Part shown: positions 15,445-23,937 of the stretch, in pieces
Layout of the letters: each line of letters opens with the position of its first letter
Position numbering within the stretch: the stretch's first letter is position 1
Virus record (IMG/VR): IMGVR_UViG_3300019458_000060
Location: 1 to 41,370 of that record
Strand: one strand, 5' to 3'
Length of the DNA: 41,370 nucleotides
Source: a virus
Translations under genes and position numbers: made by a program
The notes under the pieces: generated by a model
Seen by the model: the letters and a program-made list of their open reading frames with translations, nothing else
Database searches by the model: none
Told to the model about the DNA's origin: nothing

Positions 15445-17996
15445 TACGGCGTCTCCGCAACGAGCGGTGACGCTGTCGTGATGTTCGGCATCACGGCCAG
15501 CAACTCGACGTGGGCCCCGAGCCCCAAGGCGAACACCTCCACCTGGACACGTCGCCCTCGAGGCGTCCGCGTCCAGAAGACGTGCTCCCCGTCGCTCTCG
15601 TCGAGGTCGACGTGGTCGGACAGCCCGCTCGATCGAAGGATCACGGTCTCGACGTCGTCGGAGTCCTTGGCCGTCGAAACCCACGCCCGCCCGCCGGAAC
15701 CAGGCGAGAACGCAAGCGTCACGGTCTCGCACTTCTTGTAGAGGTCGGGAGCGCCGAGGTGTGTACGCGACGAAAGGAGCGTCAGCGGGATCTCTCCGAC
15801 GATCACCCTGTCTCCCACGACCGGCGCCGTCGCCAAGCCCCAGGCGAGGACCAGCGTCGAGGACGTCCCGCTCGCGACCTTCCCGATCTGTGGGTTCCCG
15901 AAGGCGTCGATGTGGACGACAGACCCTCCCGTGTACGTGGTTGCGGTTCCCGAGTACGGGGTTCCGGAGACGGTGATCGTCTTCGTATTCGCGTCGTAGG
16001 AGGCGACGGTGGCGACGAGGTCTCCGGTCGCGACGTCCGTGTCGCCGACGTCGTTCTGGAACAGGTTCCCGAAGGCGTCGCCCACCAGCGCGACGCTCTG
16101 TCCGCCAGGGACCTCGATCGCCTCGCACGCGGTCACGGCGAGCGCCGTGTGGTCGAAGAAGGCGCCGGTCTGCGTGTTGTAGACGAGGCAGTAGTTGTTG
16201 TAGGGCTCGCCGTCGAGCGGCACGTACCAGCGCACGGTCTCGGTCACGGGGTCGAAGTAGCCGCAGATGCCGTCCGCCTGGTCAGCGTTCAACCTCTCCA
16301 ACGTCCCACGGATCCCGAACACCTGACCACCGATCGGGTCCGGAGAGGAGATGCATACCGGCTTCGTCCCGTCGACCCAACGGAAGACGCCGTTCGGCCC
16401 GATCCAGTAGAGGATCCCGCGTGCGTCGACGATCGACTCGTTCGACCACGCGCCGCACTTCTCTGCGACGAGGTCGGGCGTCATGGCCGCGTCCGGCTCT
16501 CCGGTGACGGCCCACAGGTTCGTCCTCGTCCAGACGTTGAAGGCGTCGAACGCGGTTCGGCACCCCGTGGCGCCGACGATCGACGCGGTCTTTATCCCCT
16601 GGACCGACTGCGACGGCGGGAAGTTGTTCGGCAGCAACTGGACCGAGTAGAAGACCTCGCACGGGTCTCGCGTGTCTCTCACCACGTAGGAGACGGCCGC
16701 GCCATCTACCTCCGCGCTCTTGAACGGCACGTTCAAGGTGAGAGTCCGCGTGTTCTCTGCGACCTCGACGATCAGGTACTCCTCGGAGTCGCCAGAGACG
16801 AAGAAGGAGCGGCCGATCCAGTCGACCTTCGGGCGCGCGTCGGCAGAGAGGACGACGGACGCCGAGTCGACGGCGACGTTCGCGGTCCCCGCGCTGTAGT
16901 CCTGCTGGATGACCGCACCGACGCCGCAGAGCGAGCCCTTGTAGAAGTCCTGGTAGCGCGTCCTCGTGGGATACCCGGACGTGTAGGGCCGGTGGATCGA
17001 GTCGTCGTACGGGTCGTTCTCGGTGATCGCCTCGTCGGAGAGGTCGTCGACGTACGGCTCCGCGGTACCGATCGGGAGTTCGCGGCCGGTGTGGAACTCG
17101 CTCCCGCCCGTCGCCGAGCGCAACCAGCGGTGATGGTCGATTCCGTCGCGCGCGTTCCCGTCCGTGAACACGGTCTGGTTCACGTTGCAGTTGGTCCCCT
17201 GCGTCAGTTCCGCGGGCGTGTCCGTGATGCCCGTCGCCGCGTGGTCCTTCGCGCGGACGCGCTGGTAGGCGTACTTGAAGCGGCCGGTCCCTGGTTGCGT
17301 TCCGGTCCCGACGGCGCCGCCAGTGAACCTCGAGCCGGTGCCGAACGACGTGATGTTCGCCCCGATGACCTTGACCGCGAGGTAGGAGTTCCCGTCCGTC
17401 CCGTACGAGCGAGCGCGGAACACGCACGTCGTCGCGGTGTTGGACGTCGACGTGACGTCGTTCTCCTTCGCCCAAGGCCAGTCCTCGCCGGTCGGCACGG
17501 TTCCGAAGTGGCGGCCCAGGTGCCAGACGTCGTCCTGCTTCCCGACCCCGTTGATGAAGTCGGCGATGTTCTGAAGCGACGCCGTGGCACTCACACCGAT
17601 CTTCACCTGGTCGGCGTTGCTCGACACATCGAGCGTCGTCTTCATCGTGACGAAGCCGTTGCCGATCTGTCCCGGGCGGCCGACTTGGATCAAGTCTCCG
17701 TCGGAGAAGTTTCCGGAGACCGTGAGCGTCGCCGTCGCGCGCGTCGCGGTCGACGCCACGGTCTGCGCGTCCTTCGGCGCGATCGGGCCCGTGAGCAGGA
17801 GCGTCGAGTCGATGACGTGGTAGAGGAAGTCGAGGCCGTTCGACAAGAACAGCGCGCGGAGCGCGGGGTCGAACACCGTCGAGAATGCGCCGTAGTCCTT
17901 GAACGTGGGAGAGAGGACGGAGCTGACCGATACCCCGATCGTCGCCGGAGCCGCGATCGTGCCGGAGGCGGGGATCGACAGCGGACCTCGGCCCAC
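15444..17996 (-). CDS. Tail nozzle protein (T7 gp12 / P22 gp10-like)
   Basis: An 850-residue beta-rich protein in the position of the podovirus tail nozzle. Evidence includes its length, its place between adaptor and internal virion genes, and repeated propeller-like segments such as NLWAVTGEPDAA, ILYWIGPNGVFRW and VRWYVPLDGEPYNNY. It would form the tube below the adaptor ring through which DNA leaves. The GTG overlaps the TAG of the upstream LamG gene by one base (TAGTG). The usual N-terminal opening of such proteins seems to sit in that upstream gene instead. Confidence 0.8.
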   Translation of the reverse strand: MGRGPLSIPASGTIAAPATIGVSVSSVLSPTFKDYGAFSTVFDPALRALFLSNGLDFLYHVIDSTLLLTGPIAPKDAQTVASTATRATATLTVSGNFSDGDLIQVGRPGQIGNGFVTMKTTLDVSSNADQVKIGVSATASLQNIADFINGVGKQDDVWHLGRHFGTVPTGEDWPWAKENDVTSTSNTATTCVFRARSYGTDGNSYLAVKVIGANITSFGTGSRFTGGAVGTGTQPGTGRFKYAYQRVRAKDHAATGITDTPAELTQGTNCNVNQTVFTDGNARDGIDHHRWLRSATGGSEFHTGRELPIGTAEPYVDDLSDEAITENDPYDDSIHRPYTSGYPTRTRYQDFYKGSLCGVGAVIQQDYSAGTANVAVDSASVVLSADARPKVDWIGRSFFVSGDSEEYLIVEVAENTRTLTLNVPFKSAEVDGAAVSYVVRDTRDPCEVFYSVQLLPNNFPPSQSVQGIKTASIVGATGCRTAFDAFNVWTRTNLWAVTGEPDAAMTPDLVAEKCGAWSNESIVDARGILYWIGPNGVFRWVDGTKPVCISSPDPIGGQVFGIRGTLERLNADQADGICGYFDPVTETVRWYVPLDGEPYNNYCLVYNTQTGAFFDHTALAVTACEAIEVPGGQSVALVGDAFGNLFQNDVGDTDVATGDLVATVASYDANTKTITVSGTPYSGTATTYTGGSVVHIDAFGNPQIGKVASGTSSTLVLAWGLATAPVVGDRVIVGEIPLTLLSSRTHLGAPDLYKKCETVTLAFSPGSGGRAWVSTAKDSDDVETVILRSSGLSDHVDLDESDGEHVFWTRTPRGRRVQVEVFALGLGAHVELLAVMPNITTASPLVAETP

Positions 17997-18892
17997 TAGA
18001 CCGTCACGGGGTAGACCCCGCCTCCCGCCACGACGTAGACCGTGTTCGCGCTCGAGTTACCGCGCGTCTGCCCGATCGCCTGGATCGGGACCGGGTTCAC
18101 GGAGAGAAGCGAAGCGGTTGTCGTCGGCGACCCGCCCGTCTTCCCGTGTAGACCGAAGACGCTGCGGTCGAGCACGTACCCGTTGGCGTCCGCTGTCATC
18201 ACGGCGTCGAGAAGAACGGACGGCGCGTGCGGGATCAACGTGCGCCCGGCGAGCCCCATCCGGCCCGTACGGTACGGCGAGCAGAGCGTCACCCGCTCGA
18301 TCCGCCCGTCGTAGAAGTTCGACGACCCTCCGTTCGCGCCGACGTAGAGGACCGCGGTCGACGATGCGATGGCGGCAGTCGTCGACCCGGACGCGCTCGT
18401 TCCGTTGACGGTTAGCGTGTAGGTGAGCGAGCCGGCCCTCGAGAGCCTCCCTTCGATCCGAGTCCCGGCCGCCAAGCCCGTGACCTGAAGCGTCAGCGTG
18501 TTCGCCCCCGTGTCGGTCACTTGCGCGACGACGCGGCCCGAGGATGTCGAGTCCTGGAAGATCAGCAGTTGCCCGCTGTGGTGAAGGATCGTGCGCGGGG
18601 ACGAGAGCGAGTCCGCTTGACACAAGAACTCGACCGACCACGAGGTCCGAGCCTGAAGTCCGCCGAGCGTCCGCGCGTCGTAGTCGAACTGCACGTAGTC
18701 GTTCGACCCGTCGAAGTCGAGGATCGTGTTGGTGGCGGCGATCCGTGCGAGCCGCTGGATCCCCTTCCGAGACTCGGCGCCTACGCGCGTCGAGATGACG
18801 TTCGTCAGCGCCCGCCAGACCGGGAACTCGGTCGTCTCCTCTAACGTCTGCGTGTTCAGGCCCGGCGAGAAGTCGAGCGCGCGCAGTTTCAC
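17996..18892 (-). CDS. LamG/concanavalin-like domain protein of the tail
   Basis: A 298-residue protein. Residues 1-48 (LRALDFSPGLNTQ then RKGIQRLARI) look like the opening segment of nozzle-type proteins. Residues about 50-250 form a LamG/concanavalin-type beta-sandwich: LDFDGSNDYVQFDYD, TSWSVEFLCQAD, VLYVGANGGSSNFYDGRIE. The end (IQAIGQTRGNSSANTVYVVAG) leads directly to the nozzle gene. Such domains often bind carbohydrate, so attachment or particle stabilisation is plausible. The GTG overlaps the adaptor stop (GTGA). Confidence 0.76.
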   Translation of the reverse strand: MKLRALDFSPGLNTQTLEETTEFPVWRALTNVISTRVGAESRKGIQRLARIAATNTILDFDGSNDYVQFDYDARTLGGLQARTSWSVEFLCQADSLSSPRTILHHSGQLLIFQDSTSSGRVVAQVTDTGANTLTLQVTGLAAGTRIEGRLSRAGSLTYTLTVNGTSASGSTTAAIASSTAVLYVGANGGSSNFYDGRIERVTLCSPYRTGRMGLAGRTLIPHAPSVLLDAVMTADANGYVLDRSVFGLHGKTGGSPTTTASLLSVNPVPIQAIGQTRGNSSANTVYVVAGGGVYPVTV

Positions 18893-19785
18893 GACGCCGC
18901 CTCCGGAAGGTGGTAGGTGAGTCGAGACGTCCCTTGCGCGTCGAACGTGCCGAGCACGGCGGGCCGGTTGCGCTTCGGCTTCAGGTTCCCCCACAAGGAC
19001 TCTACCATCTTGTCGACCTCGGCGACGGTCGTCACCTGTCTGTTCCCGCCGACGCGTTGCGCGTAGAGCGCGGTCCCGAGGATCATCGCCTGGTCGAAGT
19101 CCTCGCCCATCATGTGAAAGTCGCCGTCGCCTGTCAGTTCGACCCAGCGCCGCAAGCCGTGGACGCGCAGGCGGTAGACGTCGTCGGATACCGGGCTCAC
19201 GCGGACGCGAAGCGTCTGCGCGGTCGTCGACGGGCAGTCCGACCACGTACGCGGGATGCCGGCGCCGACGGGGACGATCGAGGAGGCGTCGAAGGTTGGT
19301 TGGACCACGTAGTCCAGTTGGACCCACTCGTTCCCGATCATCACGTAGACCTCGCGGATCGAGCCGAGCGTCGCCGCGACGTCGTACTCGTCCTCGAAGA
19401 CGACGTACGTCACGCCGGCCGCCGTGTCCTCCAAGTAGTTCGAGGTGAGCGTCAAGGCCGTCGCCGACCCGTTCGCCTGGATGCGGTACCACGGCGCCGC
19501 GTAGCCGCGGCCGAACTTGTGCCCGGCGAGAGAGGACCACGTTGTCCCGCTGCCTGTGACGCTCGCGCTGTTGACCGTCACCGTTACTGTTCCGGTCGAA
19601 TACGGCTCGAACGTCGTCACGAACGTCTCGGTGTTCCGCTGCGGCCACTCGTGCCGGCGGAGGAGGTCGCGCCCGAACATGTTCACGTAGTTCGCCAGCG
19701 ACGTCTCCTCCTCCGACCCCTTCTTCGTCGAGAGGCCGAGGAGCATCCCCGCCTCGCCGATGATCGAACGGTAGTCGAGGCCCAT
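18889..19785 (-). CDS. Head-tail adaptor protein
   Basis: A 298-residue protein starting MGLDYRSIIGEAGMLLGLST. It combines an N-terminal helical segment (SLANYVNMFGRDLLRRHEWP), a beta-rich insert and a C-terminal helical part (FDQAMILGTALYAQRVGG, VDKMVESLWGN). This resembles the gp4/gp11-type adaptors that bind the portal ring in podoviruses. Assignment rests on this layout and on synteny with the nozzle gene. The ATG overlaps the upstream stop (ATGA). Confidence 0.72.
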   Translation of the reverse strand: MGLDYRSIIGEAGMLLGLSTKKGSEEETSLANYVNMFGRDLLRRHEWPQRNTETFVTTFEPYSTGTVTVTVNSASVTGSGTTWSSLAGHKFGRGYAAPWYRIQANGSATALTLTSNYLEDTAAGVTYVVFEDEYDVAATLGSIREVYVMIGNEWVQLDYVVQPTFDASSIVPVGAGIPRTWSDCPSTTAQTLRVRVSPVSDDVYRLRVHGLRRWVELTGDGDFHMMGEDFDQAMILGTALYAQRVGGNRQVTTVAEVDKMVESLWGNLKPKRNRPAVLGTFDAQGTSRLTYHLPEAAS

Positions 19786-20120
19786 CAGGCGATCCTTCCT
19801 TTGATCTGAAGGTAGCCCGTGAACGCCAACTGATCGGAGGTGTCCGCCAGGACCCAGACCATCTGGTGCGAGTAGCGGCCCTTTAGCGACGACGTGTTCG
19901 CGGGCGTCAGCGTGATCGTGTACGTGCCGGTCCCGGTGACCGTGATCCCGGAGGCGGTCGTCTTCGTCAAGACAACGGCGCCGAGGTCGTCGACGAGCGT
20001 CCAAGTCCCAGTCGCCCCGGCGAGCGAGATCAGCGCGTCCGTGTCCTCGTCGCGGTGCGTACAGGTGAAGACCTTGGACTCTCCCGCGTACATGACGTGA
20101 TTCTGGTCGAGGAGCGCCAT
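19785..20120 (-). CDS. Ig-like structural protein
   Basis: A 111-residue beta-rich protein (MALLDQNHVMYAGESKVFTC...). Its alternating hydrophobic pattern and TGTYTITLTPANTSSLKG suggest an immunoglobulin-like sandwich, common in small phage structural or baseplate-upper proteins. It lies between fibre-like genes and the adaptor. The exact role is unknown. Confidence 0.7.
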   Translation of the reverse strand: MALLDQNHVMYAGESKVFTCTHRDEDTDALISLAGATGTWTLVDDLGAVVLTKTTASGITVTGTGTYTITLTPANTSSLKGRYSHQMVWVLADTSDQLAFTGYLQIKGRIA

Positions 20121-20123
20121 CGG

Positions 20124-20408
20124 CTAGCCCTCGCCTTCCCAGGTGACGGCCGGCTTCGCGTTCCCGCGCCAGGAGACGTTCGGCTTCGCCGTCCCGCTCC
20201 ACGAGACGTTCGTCTGACCGGTCCCGCGCCAGAGGACGACGTCGTGTACGAACGTGGGCGCGCTCTCTGCCGCGATGCCGTTGTAGGACCAGCCCGAGGA
20301 CTGCCGCCACGCGGCGGGCTTCGAGGCGTTCGGCGTGACGCCGGGAATTAGGGTCGGGACAAGGACCCCGGAGACCGAGCGGCGCTTGCTGGCGGTGTTG
20401 ATTGCCAT
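20124..20408 (-). CDS. Small protein with Trp-rich repeats
   Basis: A 94-residue protein starting MAINTASKRRSVSGVL. The C-terminal third consists of three imperfect ten-residue repeats (NVSWSGTAKP, NVSWRGNAKP, AVTWEG). The ATG overlaps the fibre stop (ATGA). It is probably structural; no family is recognised. A much longer ORF in the same frame, running to 21953, is a shadow of the fibre gene. Confidence 0.72.
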   Translation of the reverse strand: MAINTASKRRSVSGVLVPTLIPGVTPNASKPAAWRQSSGWSYNGIAAESAPTFVHDVVLWRGTGQTNVSWSGTAKPNVSWRGNAKPAVTWEGEG

Positions 20409-22174
20409 CAGGCCATCTTCGTCTCGGAGTACGTCGTTCCGTCGTCGGAGAGCGTCTTCGTCCCGAGGACTGTGCCGTCGTCCTTGTGAACCTCCTTCGC
20501 GGTTCCGGTGATGTCGATCTTGTTTCGGAGCGCCATGTAGAGGAGCGCGAGCGCCTGGATGAACGTCGGCGACGCGGCCGGGACGCTGGTCAACTCGGTC
20601 ACGGTGCCGCCGAGGACGCTGTCGCGGATCTCCTGGGCGGCGTCCGCCGCGAGCGCGTCGGCGTCGATCGCACCGGTTGCGATCTTCGCCGCCGTGATCG
20701 TGTCCGAGGCGAGATCTGACGCCCCGAGCGTGAAGCCCAGCGCGGTGAGCGTGCGGGAGGCCGTTGCCCAAACCTTGTCTGCCGCTCCCTGCGTGAACTC
20801 CGCCGAACCGATCGCGTCCGTAGCGATTGCGGTCGCGTCGATGGCGCCCGCGGCGAACTTGGCCGCCGTGATCGTCCCGGCCGCGAGGTCGGCGGCGGCC
20901 AGCGTGAACCCGAGAGCCGTCAACGTCCGAGACGCACTCGACCAGACCTTGTCCGCGGCTGCTTGCGAGAACTCGGAGGCGCCGATCGTGTCCGCGGCCA
21001 AGTCGCCGGCTCCGAGAGTGAACCCGAGGGCGGTCAACGTCCGCGTCCCGGACGCCCAGACGGACGTCGCAATCTCGGTCGCCGCGTCTGCGTTCAGCGC
21101 CGCCGCCGTGATCGAGTCGTCCATGAACCCGGGGACGTAGGCCCATGGGAGGATCGCGAAGGTCGACGTGTTGTCGGGCGCCGTGAAGAATGCGGGCGTC
21201 ACGGTGGCGATCTTCGTCGTTCCGTCGTAGCCAGCGATCAGGCGCACCTGACCGGCGCCGGTCCCACCCGTCAGCAGGACGACCGTGAACTTGTAGAAGT
21301 TCGTGGTCGCGGACGCGGAGGCGTCGAGCGTGATGGCGGATGCCGCGCCAGCCTGCGCGGTTCCGCTTCGGATCGTCTGAAGGCCGGTGTCCGCGGCGAA
21401 CGTCGCACGGTCGATCGCAGCGTCCGCGATGGCCGCCGCCGTCACGACGTTTGCCGCCATCGCCCCAACGCTCGCGTCCACCCGCGAGCTCACGAGTGCG
21501 TTCGGCGCGGCTCCCAACCACTCCTTCAGGTCCGCGTGCGCCATCCCGTCGGTCTCGATCGCGAGCGTTCTGCCGAGCGTGCTCGGCTGAAGCGCCTTCA
21601 GTGCCCCGACGCACATTCCCTCCGCCAAGAGGATCTCGTACGTCGTGTCGCTCGAGGGGTTCGTCTCCCAGTTCGGGACGACGGTCGCCACCTTCGACGA
21701 CGTGTTGTACGCCGTGATCCGCCGCGCCTGGTTGTTCGCTCCTCCAGTGCCGCCGCCTCCCGTGCCGCCCGTGGTCTTCACGAAGCAGCCGGCGAGGTCG
21801 AACGCGGCGGCGCCGGAGGCGAGCGTGATCGTTCCTGCCGCGCCGGCCTGCGCGGTCCCGGACTCGACGATCCCGAGGACGCGCGGGTAGAGCGTGGCGA
21901 GCGTGGTCTTCGGCCCCGATGCGGCCTTCGCGGCGAGCGAGAGAGCCGAGCAATCTGTCTCCGCTCCCGTGAGCGTCAGCATCCCGACGGAGTTCTTGGG
22001 CGACGCGACCTCCTCGGCCGTGTCCGTTGCGGTGCCGTCGTCCTTCGAGACCTCGGTGTCGGGCGTCGTCGGGTCGGTCGGGTCGCCGTCCGCGTCGAGG
22101 TAGGGGATCAAGACGGTGTAGCGCGCGCCCTTGATCGGGTAGGGGAGCGCGGCGTGTGAGGCGTGGTTCGCCAT
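20408..22174 (-). CDS. Repeat-containing tail fibre / appendage protein
   Basis: A 588-residue Ala/Thr-rich protein. Two related beta modules occur at about 107-182 and 270-342, each SGTAQAG... then GGTG... then KVATV. Three copies of RTLTALGFTL lie at 378-387, 416-425 and 474-483, embedded in D-T-I-x-A-A-type repeats. The end (FIQALALLYMALRNK, then TLSDDGTTYSETKMA) is a tail I have seen in other phage structural proteins. It is probably a trimeric fibre or similar appendage, and a candidate for host attachment. Confidence 0.76.
   Translation of the reverse strand: MANHASHAALPYPIKGARYTVLIPYLDADGDPTDPTTPDTEVSKDDGTATDTAEEVASPKNSVGMLTLTGAETDCSALSLAAKAASGPKTTLATLYPRVLGIVESGTAQAGAAGTITLASGAAAFDLAGCFVKTTGGTGGGGTGGANNQARRITAYNTSSKVATVVPNWETNPSSDTTYEILLAEGMCVGALKALQPSTLGRTLAIETDGMAHADLKEWLGAAPNALVSSRVDASVGAMAANVVTAAAIADAAIDRATFAADTGLQTIRSGTAQAGAASAITLDASASATTNFYKFTVVLLTGGTGAGQVRLIAGYDGTTKIATVTPAFFTAPDNTSTFAILPWAYVPGFMDDSITAAALNADAATEIATSVWASGTRTLTALGFTLGAGDLAADTIGASEFSQAAADKVWSSASRTLTALGFTLAAADLAAGTITAAKFAAGAIDATAIATDAIGSAEFTQGAADKVWATASRTLTALGFTLGASDLASDTITAAKIATGAIDADALAADAAQEIRDSVLGGTVTELTSVPAASPTFIQALALLYMALRNKIDITGTAKEVHKDDGTVLGTKTLSDDGTTYSETKMA
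20733..21050 (-). repeat. Three in-gene repeats in the fibre gene
   Basis: The DNA for the three RTLTALGFTL copies and their flanks is closely related, with spacings of about 114 and 174 bases. Repeats like this can expand or contract by recombination. Confidence 0.6.
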
Positions 22175-22175
22175 G

Positions 22176-22916
22176 TCAGAAGATCCGCCCGCCTTCGCGC
22201 CCGAGTTCCGTGGGACGAGAGAACCCGACGGGGGAGATGAGACCGTGGCGGCGCATCGCCGGGTGCCCGGCCGGTGCGCCTCCCGCCTCGATGAACGCCG
22301 CGATCTTCGCGCACCAGTTCCCGCCAGGGCTCAACGTCCACGTCGCCGTCTCCGAGCCGGACGACACCTTGTGGAGGAGGTTCGCGGGAGACGATGTCGC
22401 TTGCGCCTCCGCCTCCTCGTCCTGTGTCGACCCTGACCACGTCGGAGTCATGCCGAACGTGCCGGAGGTTTCGTCGGTTCCCGTGATGAAGGCGTAGTAG
22501 ATCCCCGCCGTCGACGGGCTCGCCGCTCCCGACGATCCGCTCGTCGAGTTCCCGTTCCCGCTGTTGGACGCGCCGAGCGATCCTGTCGTGGCGACTCCCG
22601 TCGACTCGGCGACGACGCCGACCGGATACGAGCCGGCCGTGAAGGTCCATGTGACGGTGTGAGGCGACCCCGTGAGGATGTTCTCGGCGTACGCGCCGTG
22701 GACTCGTGCGTTCCCGTTGCTGACGACCGAGCCGATCTGTGTGTAGGTGTTCGAGCGGTTGTCCGCCACGCTCGAAAACGCTCCGCCGCCGCCCGCCCAC
22801 CAGCCGACGAAGGTGACGATGTGATTCCCGGCCGTCGGCGTCGCGGAGAACGTCACGGCGACGGTCGTCACGTCGCCGGCCTGGACGAGGTCGCTCTGTC
22901 CGTAGGCGGCGGCCAC
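22176..22916 (-). CDS. Beta-rich structural protein
   Basis: A 246-residue protein. Residues 1-190 form a Ser/Thr/Gly-rich beta domain (TVAVTFSATPTAGNHIVTFVG, ITGTDETSGTFG), with a very low-complexity middle (GNGNSTSGSSG). The end (HPAMRRHGL... RPTELGREGGRIF) resembles a short C-terminal signature seen in other phage tail or head proteins. It is probably an appendage or decoration protein. It is in the run of structural genes between capsid and adaptor. Confidence 0.7.
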   Translation of the reverse strand: MAAAYGQSDLVQAGDVTTVAVTFSATPTAGNHIVTFVGWWAGGGGAFSSVADNRSNTYTQIGSVVSNGNARVHGAYAENILTGSPHTVTWTFTAGSYPVGVVAESTGVATTGSLGASNSGNGNSTSGSSGAASPSTAGIYYAFITGTDETSGTFGMTPTWSGSTQDEEAEAQATSSPANLLHKVSSGSETATWTLSPGGNWCAKIAAFIEAGGAPAGHPAMRRHGLISPVGFSRPTELGREGGRIF

Positions 22917-22917
22917 G

Positions 22918-23292
22918 CTACGCCGTCTCCGTCTCGAGGACCACCGCTACGGTCGCGTCCACGAGTCCACGGACGCGCAGGAAGGCCCGAACGGACTGAC
23001 CACGGAGCGCGCGAGCCCCGGCGCCCAAACGCTCGACGAAGATCGGGTTTCCCGTCATGCCGGCCTTCCGCACGAGCGTCCCTGGTCCACGAGACGCGCT
23101 GAAGTAGTGCTCCCACCGCGCGCCGACGAGACGTTCGACGCCGACCTCGACGTCGGAAAGGAACGCGTCCACGAGGTTGTCGACCTCGACGCGAATCCGC
23201 GTCAGTTGGCCGGGCATGACCGAGTCCGTTGAATGGTAGAGCCCGGACGACCGAACGGATCTCGTGAGAACCGTGGTCCTATCGACCGCCAC
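22918..23292 (-). CDS. Hypothetical structural-region protein
   Basis: A 124-residue protein (MAVDRTTVLTRSVRSSGLYH...) rich in Val/Arg. It contains LTRIRVEVDNLVDAFLSDVE and VRAFLRVRGLVDATVAVVLE, compatible with a beta-rich head completion or virion protein, but no family is recognised. The GTG at 23292 is chosen because GGAGG stands just upstream (GCGGAGGTAGCC-GTG); the longer start at 23316 would overlap the preceding small gene. Confidence 0.68.
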   Translation of the reverse strand: MAVDRTTVLTRSVRSSGLYHSTDSVMPGQLTRIRVEVDNLVDAFLSDVEVGVERLVGARWEHYFSASRGPGTLVRKAGMTGNPIFVERLGAGARALRGQSVRAFLRVRGLVDATVAVVLETETA

Positions 23293-23294
23293 GG

Positions 23295-23468
23295 CTACCT
23301 CCGCGTGCCCCACCACGCGCCGAGCACGAACCCAAGGTCGAGCGCGCCGAGCCCAGCCGCGGCGAGGTGCCAGGACGGCGAGAAGACGCAGCCGGCGATG
23401 ACCGCCGCCCCCAAAAGGCCGGCCACGACGACCTCGAGCGTCTCCACGACAGAACCAGCGGGCGGCAT
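23295..23468 (-). CDS. 57-residue membrane protein
   Basis: A short ORF starting MPPAGSVVETLEVVVAGLLG. It has two hydrophobic helices (about 11-30 and 35-51) and a basic end (WWGTRR). The ATG is preceded by CGAGGAGAAGCG, a good ribosome-binding site, and the stop lies 2 bases before the next GTG. It fills an otherwise empty gap between coupled genes, which supports it being real. Its role is unknown; a holin-like or membrane-channel role is possible. Confidence 0.66.
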   Translation of the reverse strand: MPPAGSVVETLEVVVAGLLGAAVIAGCVFSPSWHLAAAGLGALDLGFVLGAWWGTRR

Positions 23469-23484
23469 CGCTTCTCCTCGTCTA

Positions 23485-23859
23485 CTACGTCGGGCCCCCG
23501 ATCTCGTCGAAGAACAGCACCTGGATCACGCTGTCGGTCTTGACGCGCACGCTGTACGTGAGCGGCGTCGACCCGTCCTGCGACGAGAACTTCCGCGCGC
23601 CGAACTCTTCCATGTACATCGTGTTCGCGGGAATCGCGGCGTCTCCGTTCAACGTGATCGAGAACGCGTTCGTTCCGTCCGTGACCCGGATGTCGACTTT
23701 GCTCGACGTCGTGAGCGCGATCGTGAGCCGCAGTTTCGCCGCGCGCGCCCCAGGCGTGACCGGCGCGAAGATGTTCGTGTTCGCCCCGGGCGCCGGTCCG
23801 TTGTAGACGGTCGCCAGCGCGAGCACGTAGGACTCGGATAGGTGGCAGTTCTCGGGCAT
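23485..23859 (-). CDS. Capsid-region structural protein
   Basis: A 124-residue protein with a beta-rich pattern (LRLTIALTTSSKVDIRVTDG, TYSVRVKTDSVIQVLFFDEIG), similar in feel to head fibre or decoration proteins but not assigned to a family. The ATG follows GCAGGAA. It is separated from the upstream capsid genes by two strong hairpins (23889-23937), so its expression may be set apart from theirs. Confidence 0.7.
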   Translation of the reverse strand: MPENCHLSESYVLALATVYNGPAPGANTNIFAPVTPGARAAKLRLTIALTTSSKVDIRVTDGTNAFSITLNGDAAIPANTMYMEEFGARKFSSQDGSTPLTYSVRVKTDSVIQVLFFDEIGGPT

Positions 23860-23888
23860 TTCCTGCGCTCCCGGTTGACTTGCGAGAT

Positions 23889-23937
23889 CCGGCCCCGAGT
23901 CGCCTCGGGGCCGGGTCCTCTCGTTCCCGAAGGAACG
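23889..23937 (-). terminator. Two tandem stable hairpins after the capsid genes
   Basis: Read as minus-strand RNA, CGUUCC-UUCG-GGAACG (23937-23922) comes first, one base after the stop of the 159-residue gene. It is a C(UUCG)G tetraloop hairpin. Then CCGGCCCCGAG-GCGA-CTCGGGGCCGG (23914-23889) forms a perfect 11-base-pair stem with a GNRA tetraloop. No U-run follows, so mRNA 3-prime-end stabilisation or attenuation is as likely as termination. Confidence 0.65.

Noticed and set aside
15510-17999. 829-codon plus-strand ORF
   Set aside because: It is the antisense shadow of the nozzle gene: Arg/Asp/Val-rich composition typical of a reversed GC-rich frame, no motifs.
20412-21953. Long minus-strand ORF upstream of the 94-residue gene
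   Set aside because: It is an off-frame reading of the fibre gene, Arg/Gly/His-rich; only its last 94 codons (20124-20408) are a real gene.
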